Below the pieces are notes generated by a model. That model searched no databases. It worked only from the letters and a program-made list of their open reading frames with translations, and was not told the origin of the DNA. From assembly GCA_937930635.1 (NCBI GenBank), contig CALHCF010000009.1, positions 194,702 through 258,701 on the forward strand: 64,000 nt of DNA, read 5' to 3'. Both the position numbers and the translations under genes were made by a program. The number at the start of each line of letters is the position of its first letter. Position 1 is the stretch's first letter. Shown here in pieces: positions 45,737-54,081 of this stretch. The stretch is from an uncultured Rhizobiaceae group bacterium (GTDB taxonomy: Bacteria; Pseudomonadota; Alphaproteobacteria; Rhizobiales; Rhizobiaceae).

Positions 45737-46828
45737 TTACTGGCCGGTTTTTACCTTGGTCCAGGCTCGGGTGACTACACGTTGTGTCCGGGCGTCATAG
45801 GGCGTGGTGATGTAGAGTTTTTCCAGCGTCGCCGCATCAGGATAGATCGCCGGATCTCCGGTCACTTCCTTGTCCAGCAAAGGCTGAGAAGCCTTGTTGC
45901 CATTTGCGTAGAACACGTAATTGGATGCCTTGGCGATAACTTCCGGCTTCATGATGTAGTTCAAAAAGATATGGGCTTCTTCCACATTCTTTGCATCCGC
46001 CGGGATCGCCATCTGGTCAAACCACATCAACGCCCCTTTTTTGGGAATGGCATAGCCAATCTCCACGCCCGCCTTGGCTTCCGCCGCACGGTCACGGGCC
46101 TGGAAGACATCACCGGACCAGCCCACGGCAACGCAGATATCACCATTGGCCAGCGCGTTAATGTATTCGGAGGAGTGGAATTTCTGGACATTGGGGCGGA
46201 TTTTTTCCAACAACGCTTCAGCTGCCGCAATATCATCCTTGTCTTTGCTGTCAGGGTTCTTGCCCAGATGGTTGAGCGCCGCTGGAATAAGTTCAGCCGG
46301 TGCATCAAGAACATGCACGCCGCAATCTTTGAGCTTGGCCAGTTTCTCCGGGTCAAAAATGACATCCCATGAAGAAATTTCTTCACCCAGGCGCTCCTTT
46401 ACGGCCTTGGTGTTATAACCAATGCCGGTCGTTCCCCACATGTAGTTGATCGAATATTTATGTCCCGGGTCGTAGGTCGCCGTGCGATCAAGAACCGAGT
46501 CCCACATGTTTACACTGTTGGGCAATTTGCTTTTGTCGAGCGGTTGAAAAACACCCGCCTGAATCTGCCGCGCAAGAAACACGCCAGACGGGACAACGAC
46601 ATCATAACCCGTGCCGCCAGCCAGCAACTTGGTTTCCAGAATCTCGTTTGAGTCGAAAACATCATAGACCACCTTGATGCCGGTCTCCTTGGTGAAGTCG
46701 GCTAGAATGGATTCATCGATATAATCTGACCAGTTATAAACATTGACCACACGCTCCTGGGCACCTGATGTACCGACAAGAGCAAACGTTGCCGCGCAAA
46801 GCGCGAGAGACTTCAATACAGATTTCAT
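45737..46828 (-). CDS. potF: Putrescine ABC transporter substrate-binding protein PotF
   Basis: Periplasmic polyamine-binding protein, 363 residues. The ATG at 46828 opens the signal peptide (LKSLALCAATFALVGTSGA); an earlier in-frame start at 46945 is poor. The mature start VVNVYNWSDYIDESIL matches PotF/PotD, and the tryptophan and aspartates of the binding pocket are represented by NYMWGTTGIGYN and VAVGWSGDVFQA. It is the first gene of potFGHI. The promoter is presumably in the 128 bases between it and the terminator of the lytic transglycosylase gene. Confidence 0.94.
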   Translation of the reverse strand: MKSVLKSLALCAATFALVGTSGAQERVVNVYNWSDYIDESILADFTKETGIKVVYDVFDSNEILETKLLAGGTGYDVVVPSGVFLARQIQAGVFQPLDKSKLPNSVNMWDSVLDRTATYDPGHKYSINYMWGTTGIGYNTKAVKERLGEEISSWDVIFDPEKLAKLKDCGVHVLDAPAELIPAALNHLGKNPDSKDKDDIAAAEALLEKIRPNVQKFHSSEYINALANGDICVAVGWSGDVFQARDRAAEAKAGVEIGYAIPKKGALMWFDQMAIPADAKNVEEAHIFLNYIMKPEVIAKASNYVFYANGNKASQPLLDKEVTGDPAIYPDAATLEKLYITTPYDARTQRVVTRAWTKVKTGQ

Positions 46829-46956
46829 TTCCGCAGACCCCTTAGTTTTGATTACTGCGATGACCTGACGCCATCTTGGCTCAAACTTTAAGGCAGCAAG
46901 GTCTCGATATGCAAACAAAATTGAAGCCGGATAAACCAGACGCAATGTGAAACCCT

Positions 46957-46990
46957 AAAAAAAAGGGCCGCCGGAAATGGCAGCCCTTTT
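46957..46990 (-). terminator. Terminator of the lytic transglycosylase gene
   Basis: On the minus strand an 11-bp stem with one G-T pair and a 6-base loop is followed by eight T residues. It lies 20 bases after the stop of the gene at 47010. Confidence 0.9.
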
Positions 46991-47009
46991 AAATACTATG
47001 GGAGTCGCT

Positions 47010-47819
47010 TCAGCGCGCGATTGATGCGGCGAACTTGGCAATAGATTTTTGATAAACCGTGGCTGCGTTCCATTCTTTAAGAACGTTGTAGTTGTGCGAA
47101 CCGGGTTGATAGGAACCCCCGGCTTTCCAGCCGTAACCACGCAGATAATTTGCAGTGGAAGCCATCACATCAGGTACGGAGCGAACCAGGTCACGCCGGC
47201 CGTTACGGTCATAATCTACGCCGAAAGCCACATAGTTCTTGGCCATGAACTGAGTCTGGCCAATCTCGCCGTGACGGGCACCACGCATCTGGCTGCGCTT
47301 CATCCAGCCCTTGTCGATAATTTTCAGAGCCGCCAGCAGATTGGGGCGGAAGAACGCTGAACGACGGCAATCATGTGTGAGTGTTGCCAGGGATGTCACA
47401 ATATCATGTTTTCCCGAGAAGCGGCCAAATCCGGTTTCCATACCCCAGATCGTAATCAGCACTTCTTTTTGAACACCATATCGTTTTTCAATACCATTGA
47501 GCAGACGGGCATGACGCTTCATCTGCCGTTTGGCCGGTCCGGCAAGCCCGGTCGTCCGCAATTTGTAAAAGGCGTTAAAGCCCTTCTTGAACGATTTGCG
47601 TTGCGCACGGTCAAACTTGATGACTGATGGAGAGTATTTTGTTGACGCCAGCGCGTTGATCCCGCGCTTTCCAACGCCATTTTGCTTGGCATAGACAGCA
47701 AAGTCTTTCTTGAAAGCGGAAAACCCCTTGCTTGAATTGCTGCACTTTGCCGCCAGCGCAGGCCCAGCCGTAAAGGCAAGAACAACCGCACCTGCGATAA
47801 CACTGATTTTTCTGCTCAT
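47010..47819 (-). CDS. Lytic murein transglycosylase, MltB-like
   Basis: Periplasmic enzyme that cleaves the glycan strand of peptidoglycan, forming 1,6-anhydromuramic ends. 269 residues; signal peptide (ISVIAGAVVLAFTAGPALA) then mature start AKCSNSSKG. The catalytic glutamate is in WGMETGFGR (about E125), and AFFRPNLLAALKIID, GEIGQTQFMAKNY and ANYLRGYGW are family segments. Shorter than E. coli MltB and without a C-terminal peptidoglycan-binding domain. Single gene with its own terminator. Confidence 0.92.
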   Translation of the reverse strand: MSRKISVIAGAVVLAFTAGPALAAKCSNSSKGFSAFKKDFAVYAKQNGVGKRGINALASTKYSPSVIKFDRAQRKSFKKGFNAFYKLRTTGLAGPAKRQMKRHARLLNGIEKRYGVQKEVLITIWGMETGFGRFSGKHDIVTSLATLTHDCRRSAFFRPNLLAALKIIDKGWMKRSQMRGARHGEIGQTQFMAKNYVAFGVDYDRNGRRDLVRSVPDVMASTANYLRGYGWKAGGSYQPGSHNYNVLKEWNAATVYQKSIAKFAASIAR

Positions 47820-47945
47820 CGTTTCCTCTTACGTTTTCTAGCCCGTTTCGCGGTGGTAGTGGGCGGTGGTTGTACCGCGAGCCCCCAACACACCGTTTAT
47901 AACTCAAAATCTGCTTCAATACTTAATCAAATGCTAAGATTGACG

Positions 47946-47971
47946 GTTTTGTGTTCCTAAACCCACAAAAC
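47946..47971. repeat. 8-bp inverted repeat after the ScfR-like gene
   Basis: GTTTTGTG (47946-47953) and CACAAAAC (47964-47971) pair perfectly with a 10-base loop, 17 bases after the regulator stop. No T tract, so terminator function is uncertain. Confidence 0.4.
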
Positions 47972-47987
47972 AATCCCTTGTGAACAA

Positions 47988-49505
47988 TCAGGTCAGGCCA
48001 TGGGCCCCAAATCCCTGGGTAAGGTCATCCAGACCCAGGGGACGGGTTAACGGTGGCGCGGCGCGCGCCACACAGTCCTGTCGCTCACAAAGGCGACAAG
48101 AGGTGCCAATCGCAACCGGAGAGACTTGTGCGACATCAGCAAGCAAACGCGCGTGGGCAATTTTTGTCCCAAGACCAGTTTCACCGGCCTCTCCGGCAGC
48201 CCTTGCAGCAGCGGCGACTTTATCTTGAAGCGCCTTAACCCGGTTGCTTGCTTCTTCATCTTCAAGACCCAATAGAATCGCGGTGCGGCGGGGTCTCTCC
48301 CCTGCCCCGGCCCGAACCCCTTCTACTGTGCAACTCAGCGTGAGAAATACCTGCTTTTGCGGCGTGATAACTCGTTCGGCAAGCAATTCGCCCGGCTTTG
48401 CAAAAGCAGCATGAACGGCAAGTTTGGGACAATCGCCACCAAAACCCGCTCTTGGAAAGCCCTTTGTTCCAAGGCGGCGCAGGACATTGCCAGCCTGATC
48501 AACCTCAAACATGAAAAAAGGCAGTCCCGCCCGGTTTCCGCCGCTACGGTTTGCCAGTGAGGACAGGCGCTGTGCTATCTGGGAAAACCCAGTTTCAAAC
48601 CGGGTTGCCAACACAACAGGGTCGTAGAATACCCGTTCAGCAGTTCGAAGAAACCGCTCATACGGCATCAAAACAGCCAGAGCCGCATAACGGGCCAGCT
48701 CGGCGCGGGCCAGCCGCCGGGCTTCATCGCCTCTGATCTTCAACAGATCGATTTCCTCGTCCAGAGCCCGGCTTTCCCGCAGGACAACCAGCTCTTCGGC
48801 AAGCAACAACGCGCGGTCTGCCAGTGGCAGTCTTTCCGAGATAAACAGTCTTTGAGAATGGCGATCAAAGCGCTTGCGCCACACCGGCATGACCTCGACC
48901 GGAAGCACCTGCGCCGATATGCCATGGGCAGACCGTAACAGGTTCAGCAGAGATTCCATTTTTGCCGGTTTGGCGCCAAGCGCATCCACGATGCGCGCAG
49001 CAGCAGTCTCAAGCGCCGGAAAACACCACGGTATCGTTTCAAACACCGAACGCACGGTGTCGGCAGGCAGACGTTGCGTTTCCTCGTTGAGAACCGGACT
49101 GGCCTCTCCCAGCAACCGGGACAAATCGCTCAAACGTTCCTGCTGTTCGCAATAGGCCCGGTATAGTTTGACAATGCCAATTGCCGCGTTTGGGGCTCCA
49201 TCAGATAACTCAAGCAATTCGGACTGACCCGGCAACTCTCCCTGCAGCAATGGGTCTGAAAACACTTCCCGCAAGGCCGAAACGGAACCGGTGTCACCTG
49301 ACGGCTGGAGCTCTTCGACATCGATTTTGTAGGTCGCAACAAGTTTCAGCACCAATTGTGCCGTCAAAGGACGCTGGTTGCGCTCAATCAGGTTGAGGTA
49401 GCTTGGTGAAATCCCAAGCTCTCCGGCCATCGCAGTCTGCGTGAGATCGAGTTTGTTCCTGATACGCCGAACCCGCGGTCCGGCAAAAATCTTGGAATCC
49501 GCCAC
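47988..49505 (-). CDS. ScfR/RamB-type acyl-CoA/acetate regulator
   Basis: XRE-family regulator (505 residues) of the short-chain fatty acyl type, which controls acetate and glyoxylate-shunt genes. An HTH_3 domain (about 10-65, LTQTAMAGELGISPSYLNLIERNQ) is followed by a ligand-binding region with the ImmA/IrrE-like fold and a C-terminal DUF2083 block holding CRLCERQDCVARAAPP (C-x2-C-x4-C), a possible metal or Fe-S site. GTG start (49503-49505); no strong ribosome site. Divergent from the small gene and aceA, the enzyme such regulators are known to control. Confidence 0.88.
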   Translation of the reverse strand: MADSKIFAGPRVRRIRNKLDLTQTAMAGELGISPSYLNLIERNQRPLTAQLVLKLVATYKIDVEELQPSGDTGSVSALREVFSDPLLQGELPGQSELLELSDGAPNAAIGIVKLYRAYCEQQERLSDLSRLLGEASPVLNEETQRLPADTVRSVFETIPWCFPALETAAARIVDALGAKPAKMESLLNLLRSAHGISAQVLPVEVMPVWRKRFDRHSQRLFISERLPLADRALLLAEELVVLRESRALDEEIDLLKIRGDEARRLARAELARYAALAVLMPYERFLRTAERVFYDPVVLATRFETGFSQIAQRLSSLANRSGGNRAGLPFFMFEVDQAGNVLRRLGTKGFPRAGFGGDCPKLAVHAAFAKPGELLAERVITPQKQVFLTLSCTVEGVRAGAGERPRRTAILLGLEDEEASNRVKALQDKVAAAARAAGEAGETGLGTKIAHARLLADVAQVSPVAIGTSCRLCERQDCVARAAPPLTRPLGLDDLTQGFGAHGLT

Positions 49506-49699
49506 TTTTACAGACTTTCTTCGAAATCAGCCAATTTTCTGTGACAAATTTTACAACATGACAAATCTTTTGAGTCAAGCTTACACAAAATGACTCGAAT
49601 TCCGGCCTCATCCACCTCAAAATACGAGACATTTTCAGCGTTCTGCGTTTCTGTAAGGTCAATTCATAATTGGGCAGCTGAGTTTTACAAACTATGACA
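49506..49699. promoter_or_regulatory. Divergent control region with repeated TTTTACA and TGACAAAT motifs
   Basis: TTTTACA recurs at 49506, 49549 and 49683, the last two in the wider context TTTTACAA...ATGACA. TGACAAAT is repeated directly at 49542-49549 and 49559-49566. The copies lie on both sides of the promoters of the ScfR-like gene and aceA cluster and are candidate operators. The motif TTTGTAAA (reverse at 49683) resembles the TTTGCAAA half of actinobacterial RamB sites. Confidence 0.5.
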
Positions 49700-49731
49700 C
49701 AACTGCACTCAACAGAATACGGAGACATGCC

Positions 49732-49986
49732 ATGACTGACACCGTTACGCCGATCAAGAAAGCCAAACAACGCGCCGCCGATGTGTCTGCGGAGCATCAG
49801 TCAGCCGTGTCACATGATCAGGAAACAGCAATTCGGCAGTTGGCTAATGATCTGCACCGCCTCAACCATGCTGTCATGAACGCGGTGGACGCCGGCGTCA
49901 GCGTCGAACTCGTCCGCTCCGCCCGCCATCACGGTGGCGCTGGCAACTGGGGAGACATGATGGTCCCCGTGATTGTGAAGGGCTAA
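49732..49986 (+). CDS. Small conserved protein upstream of aceA
   Basis: 84-residue soluble protein, function unknown. A helical stretch (AIRQLANDLHRLNHAVMNAVDAGVSVELV) leads to a conserved-looking end SARHHGGAGNWGDMMVPVI, which I recall in short ORFs before aceA in other Rhizobiales. ATG 49732 follows GGAGA. It stands between the regulator and isocitrate lyase, 124 bases before the latter, and is likely cotranscribed with it. A role in acetate or glyoxylate metabolism is an inference from the neighbour only. Confidence 0.78.
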   Translation: MTDTVTPIKKAKQRAADVSAEHQSAVSHDQETAIRQLANDLHRLNHAVMNAVDAGVSVELVRSARHHGGAGNWGDMMVPVIVKG

Positions 49987-50009
49987 GCCCCGACATCAAG
50001 AAAATCTTC

Positions 50010-50028
50010 GTCTTCGCCTCCCGAAGAC
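50010..50028 (+). repeat. First hairpin in the aceA leader
   Basis: GTCTTCG (50010-50016) and CGAAGAC (50022-50028) pair perfectly with a 5-base loop. It begins 23 bases after the small-gene stop. Confidence 0.5.
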
Positions 50029-50036
50029 ATATTCGG

Positions 50037-50060
50037 AGCCGCCCGGAATTTTGGGCGGCT
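50037..50060 (+). repeat. Second hairpin in the aceA leader
   Basis: AGCCGCCC (50037-50044) pairs with GGGCGGCT (50053-50060), loop of eight bases, followed by TCGC rather than a T tract. It lies 50 bases before the aceA start and might limit read-through into aceA or stabilise its mRNA. Confidence 0.55.
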
Positions 50061-50109
50061 TCGCTAATCCAACACGACAAATAGAACGGGTAAGAAGGAT
50101 CATACCCCA

Positions 50110-51702
50110 ATGAGCTATCTTGAAGAAATTCACGCCGCCACAAGAACGATCAGTCAAAATGGCAAGAGCTGGGACGCGATTGATGCTGAATCAGTTGCCC
50201 GTATGCGGTTGCAGAACCGGTTCAAAACCGGACTGGACATTGCAAAATACACAGCCGGTATCATGCGTCGGGATATGGCGGCCTATGACGCAGATCCCAG
50301 CCAGTACACCCAGTCACTTGGCTGCTGGCACGGCTTTATCGGCCAGCAGAAAATGATTTCGATCAAGAAGCATTTTGAAACGACCAAAGGCCGTTACCTT
50401 TATCTGTCTGGCTGGATGATTGCGGCGCTGCGCTCCGAATTCGGTCCGCTGCCCGATCAGTCCATGCACGAAAAGACATCAGTTCCAGCTCTTATCGAGG
50501 AATTGTATACATTTTTGCGTCAGGCAGATGCCCGCGAGTTGGGCGGCCTGTTCCGCGATCTTGATACAGCACGCGAGGCTGGTGACGAGGTTGCGGTCAA
50601 GCGTATTCAACAAGCCATCGACAACCACGAGACCCATGTCGTGCCGATTGTGGCCGATATCGATGCCGGTTTTGGCAACGCAGAAGCAACCTATCTTCTG
50701 GCCAAGAAAATGATCGAGGCGGGAGCGTGCTGCCTGCAGATCGAGAACCAGGTGTCGGATGAAAAACAGTGTGGCCATCAGGACGGTAAAGTTACGGTTC
50801 CGCATGAGGATTTCATCGCGAAGATCCGCGCGATCCGCTATGCATTTCTGGAAATGGGTGTGGAAGACGGCATTATCGTCACCCGCACCGACTCCCTGGG
50901 AGCGGGTCTGACCAAACAGATCGCTGTCAGTCATGAGCCGGGCGACCTGGGCGACCAATATAATTCTTTCCTCGATTGCGAAGAAATCGATCCTGCCGAC
51001 ATGCAAAATGGCGATGTGGTTCTTAACCGCGAAGGCAAGCTCATGCGTCCCAAGCGCCTGGCCAGCAATCTGTTCCAGTTTCGCTCAGGAACAGGCGAGG
51101 CACGCTGCGTGCTCGACTCCATAACCTCGCTTCAAAATGGGGCCGACCTTCTCTGGATTGAAACTGAGAAACCGCATATCGGCCAGATCAAAGGAATGAT
51201 TGACGAGGTGCGCAAGGTCGTTCCAAACGCCAAGCTGGTTTACAACAACTCACCATCCTTCAACTGGACAATCAATTTCCGTCAGCAGGTCTTTGACGCA
51301 TGGCAGGAAGAAGGCCGGGACCTCTCTTCTTATGATCGGGCCGAATTGATGGATGCCAGATATGATGACAGCGAGTTAGCCGCCGAGGCCGATGAGCGCA
51401 TCCGGACATTCCAAGCTGATTCATCTCGTGAAGCCGGTATTTTCCATCACCTGATTACGCTGCCGACTTATCACACTGCCGCCTTGTCCACCGACAATCT
51501 GGCAAAGGAATATTTCGGCGATCAGGGAATGCTTGGCTATGTTGCCGGTGTTCAGCGCAAGGAAATCCGCCAGGGTATCGCCTGCGTCAAGCACCAGAAC
51601 ATGGCTGGCTCCGACATTGGCGATGATCACAAAGAATATTTTGCCGGTGATGCTGCGCTCAAGGCATCAGGTGAAGACAACACCATGAACCAATTCGCTT
51701 AA
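50110..51702 (+). CDS. aceA: Isocitrate lyase
   Basis: First enzyme of the glyoxylate shunt, splitting isocitrate into glyoxylate and succinate. 530 residues, the longer bacterial/eukaryotic-like class rather than the 430-residue E. coli type. The active-site cysteine is C221 in KQCGHQDGKV; the usual second position of the signature is K or R, here Q. VADIDAGFGNAEATYLL provides the metal-binding aspartates, and NNSPSFNW is a further family block. It pairs with the ScfR/RamB-type regulator across the shared region. Glyoxylate could also come from GlcDEF in this window. Followed by a strong terminator. Confidence 0.95.
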   Translation: MSYLEEIHAATRTISQNGKSWDAIDAESVARMRLQNRFKTGLDIAKYTAGIMRRDMAAYDADPSQYTQSLGCWHGFIGQQKMISIKKHFETTKGRYLYLSGWMIAALRSEFGPLPDQSMHEKTSVPALIEELYTFLRQADARELGGLFRDLDTAREAGDEVAVKRIQQAIDNHETHVVPIVADIDAGFGNAEATYLLAKKMIEAGACCLQIENQVSDEKQCGHQDGKVTVPHEDFIAKIRAIRYAFLEMGVEDGIIVTRTDSLGAGLTKQIAVSHEPGDLGDQYNSFLDCEEIDPADMQNGDVVLNREGKLMRPKRLASNLFQFRSGTGEARCVLDSITSLQNGADLLWIETEKPHIGQIKGMIDEVRKVVPNAKLVYNNSPSFNWTINFRQQVFDAWQEEGRDLSSYDRAELMDARYDDSELAAEADERIRTFQADSSREAGIFHHLITLPTYHTAALSTDNLAKEYFGDQGMLGYVAGVQRKEIRQGIACVKHQNMAGSDIGDDHKEYFAGDAALKASGEDNTMNQFA

Positions 51703-51721
51703 TCTGCGTCTATCGGGTTTA

Positions 51722-51763
51722 AAGGGCCATCCGTGCAATCCGCACGGGTGGCCTTTGTTTTTT
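51722..51763 (+). terminator. Terminator of aceA
   Basis: 15-bp stem with two G-T pairs around a 5-base loop, followed by TTTGTTTTTT. It starts 20 bases after the stop. Confidence 0.9.
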
Positions 51764-51858
51764 GAATTGGGCCTTGGAGCATTTCAGTAATTACGGACAC
51801 CTGAGGGCGGCGAAGTACTGCCCGGCACTTGTGTCCCGAAACGGCCGAGGGTCGAGGC

Positions 51859-53928
51859 TTAGTGTCCGCCGCTGCGCCAGCGGTTGAAAACTTCCAGCGA
51901 TTGCTGGGATGTTGTTACCGGATTTGAATTGCCGAAAACATTGGCTTCCGCACCCGGCAGCCACTGCTGCGGCAAATTGCGGAACAGCATACGCATCGGG
52001 GTGCTCATGCCTTCACCAAAGGCGATACATTCCCGGTTTGCGAGGGACGAAATGAACGCAATCGTGCTCGCCGAGGACGACGAAATCGCCTTTCGGATAA
52101 TCTCCTGGTCAAAATCATTGGTTAGGCGCAGGGAAAACACGGTGGAGCACTGTGACAGGATGGTCGGGTCAAGTTCTGATGGGCGCTGCGAGATAATTGC
52201 CATAAATGACCCGTATTTACGGCCCTCTTTGGCGATACGGGCGATAGCACGGCGGGTCGGCTCGAAGCCTCCCTTGCCCACTGGTACATAACGGTGTGCT
52301 TCCTCGCAAACGACAAGAATTTTCAGATTGCCCTTGGCAGCGATGGCCAATTCAAATGCAAGACGACACAGAACAGATGCAACGGCATTAACAACCTCTG
52401 AGGGCATGCCAGCCATCTGAATGATGGTGGTCAGCGCACCGTTGCCAGGCAGACAGAAGAAATTGCCGATAACCTGCGGGGCAATATCCTCAATGGTACG
52501 GTGACGAAACATGAAAGCATAACGAGGGTCATTGCAGTGCGCATTGATACGCGCCTTCAGTGCTTTGAGAACCGTCTTGTCATAGCGCGAATCCAGCAGA
52601 CCCATTTCCTCATCGATCAGAGCAATAACGTCCTGCACCCGGTAAGGCGCAGCGGTGTCAGCTGTCATTGAGGATGAACCGGAGTCCGAACGCAGTTTCA
52701 CGCGATCTTCGCCATCACGAAAGCGGATTTTCGCTTCAGGAATAAACTCGCGCAGAGCATCAACTTCCTCGTGGACGATCGGCTTTCCTCGAAAGAGAAC
52801 CTCAACATATTCCTCAAGCTGAAAAAGCCAGAACGGCATATCAAGATCTGCCTGATCAATCGTATTCCCTTCCGGGAAAGCCCGTGTGTATTCATTGTGC
52901 GGGTCAAGCATGATGGTTCGAAGATCAGGGATGATTTCCTGTGCTGCGTGGAGAAGCAGCGAAACAGACGCTGATTTACCGCAACCGGTCGATCCAAGAA
53001 CCGCAAAGTGCTTTGACAGCATATCGGGAATATCAACATAGGCCGGAATTGAATCATCCTGCGAAAGGTTGCCGATTACCGCATTGCGGGAGCCGGTGGC
53101 TGCATAAATTGCGGCAAGGTCCGCCGCTCTGATCTGGTGAACAACCGAACCAACACCTGGATATGATTTAATCCCCTTGGCAAACTTAACGTTGCCCTCG
53201 CCATCATCCTGCACTTCGCCCTGAAGCTCGAGCTTGAAATGCAGCAGTGACTTGGTGTCGATGTCGTAATTGCCTGTTGGCATGTCGATATCACAAACCA
53301 TGCCAACAATGCGGTTGCTGCCCACGACAATTGAGAGCATTCGGCCAACAGCCCATGTTAGCCCCGTTACTGTGTCGATACAGCTGGTGTCACCCTGCAC
53401 AATGGCCATATTGCCATTACAGGCAATAACAAAAGCCTCCGGGCGCTCCTCACGCCGCATGGGACGTGGTCCGTCATCAGGGTCAACCGGCGCAGGTGGC
53501 TCGGGAAGAAAAGACATCAACTTTTCAGCATGCCGGGCCGGTGCGGATTCCGCTTCAGGCATTATCTGATCCGCAGTATATTCAACGGGCTGCGGTTCAA
53601 CCGGAACCTCGGGCGTCTGCATAGGCGGAGCATTTACCGGGGGCTGATGATGATGAACATCATGATGCCCCGGAGGTGCCGCTTGCGGGGCCGGGGTCGC
53701 TTGAGGTGGCTGTTGTTGATAGGTCTGTTGTGGCGCAGCAACCCCTGAATCCGGCCCTGAATCCGGCGTAATCGGTTTTCGAAGGATCGATGGTCTTGGG
53801 CTTACAGGCTGTTGAGGCGTTGCGCTCTGTGCTGGATGTGCCTGCGCCGGTACGGGAGGAGCTGCCGGGGCGGATTTCTTCGCCTCGGTCGCCGCCGAAA
53901 TTCGCCGCAACAGTGCATCATTGTCCAT
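51859..53928 (-). CDS. HerA-like ATPase (DUF87) with Pro/Gln-rich N-terminus
   Basis: Hexameric FtsK/HerA-class ATPase (689 residues from ATG 53928; an upstream in-frame ATG at 54012 has a poorer context). An N-terminal region of about 160 residues rich in Pro, Gln and Ala appears disordered. Then a HAS-barrel-like domain (about 165-295) and the ATPase domain with Walker A GSTGCGKS (312-319), Walker B LKILVVCEEAHRYVP and RPSELDPTILSQCSTVFSLRL. No NurA-type nuclease or other DNA-repair partner lies beside it; the neighbours are aceA and puuA. Role in DNA processing is inferred from the family. Confidence 0.85.
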   Translation of the reverse strand: MDNDALLRRISAATEAKKSAPAAPPVPAQAHPAQSATPQQPVSPRPSILRKPITPDSGPDSGVAAPQQTYQQQPPQATPAPQAAPPGHHDVHHHQPPVNAPPMQTPEVPVEPQPVEYTADQIMPEAESAPARHAEKLMSFLPEPPAPVDPDDGPRPMRREERPEAFVIACNGNMAIVQGDTSCIDTVTGLTWAVGRMLSIVVGSNRIVGMVCDIDMPTGNYDIDTKSLLHFKLELQGEVQDDGEGNVKFAKGIKSYPGVGSVVHQIRAADLAAIYAATGSRNAVIGNLSQDDSIPAYVDIPDMLSKHFAVLGSTGCGKSASVSLLLHAAQEIIPDLRTIMLDPHNEYTRAFPEGNTIDQADLDMPFWLFQLEEYVEVLFRGKPIVHEEVDALREFIPEAKIRFRDGEDRVKLRSDSGSSSMTADTAAPYRVQDVIALIDEEMGLLDSRYDKTVLKALKARINAHCNDPRYAFMFRHRTIEDIAPQVIGNFFCLPGNGALTTIIQMAGMPSEVVNAVASVLCRLAFELAIAAKGNLKILVVCEEAHRYVPVGKGGFEPTRRAIARIAKEGRKYGSFMAIISQRPSELDPTILSQCSTVFSLRLTNDFDQEIIRKAISSSSASTIAFISSLANRECIAFGEGMSTPMRMLFRNLPQQWLPGAEANVFGNSNPVTTSQQSLEVFNRWRSGGH

Positions 53929-54081
53929 GGACTCGCCCCCTGGCAGGTTTAGTACAGAACCTAGCTGCACTATTATTAAGATTCTGTTGCCGGCGGCGTA
54001 TGCGATTGCCACCCCGTAACTGTTTTCACTTTCAGCCGGGTCTGGTATCCCAAAGCATCAACAATTCATGATGACAGTCCC

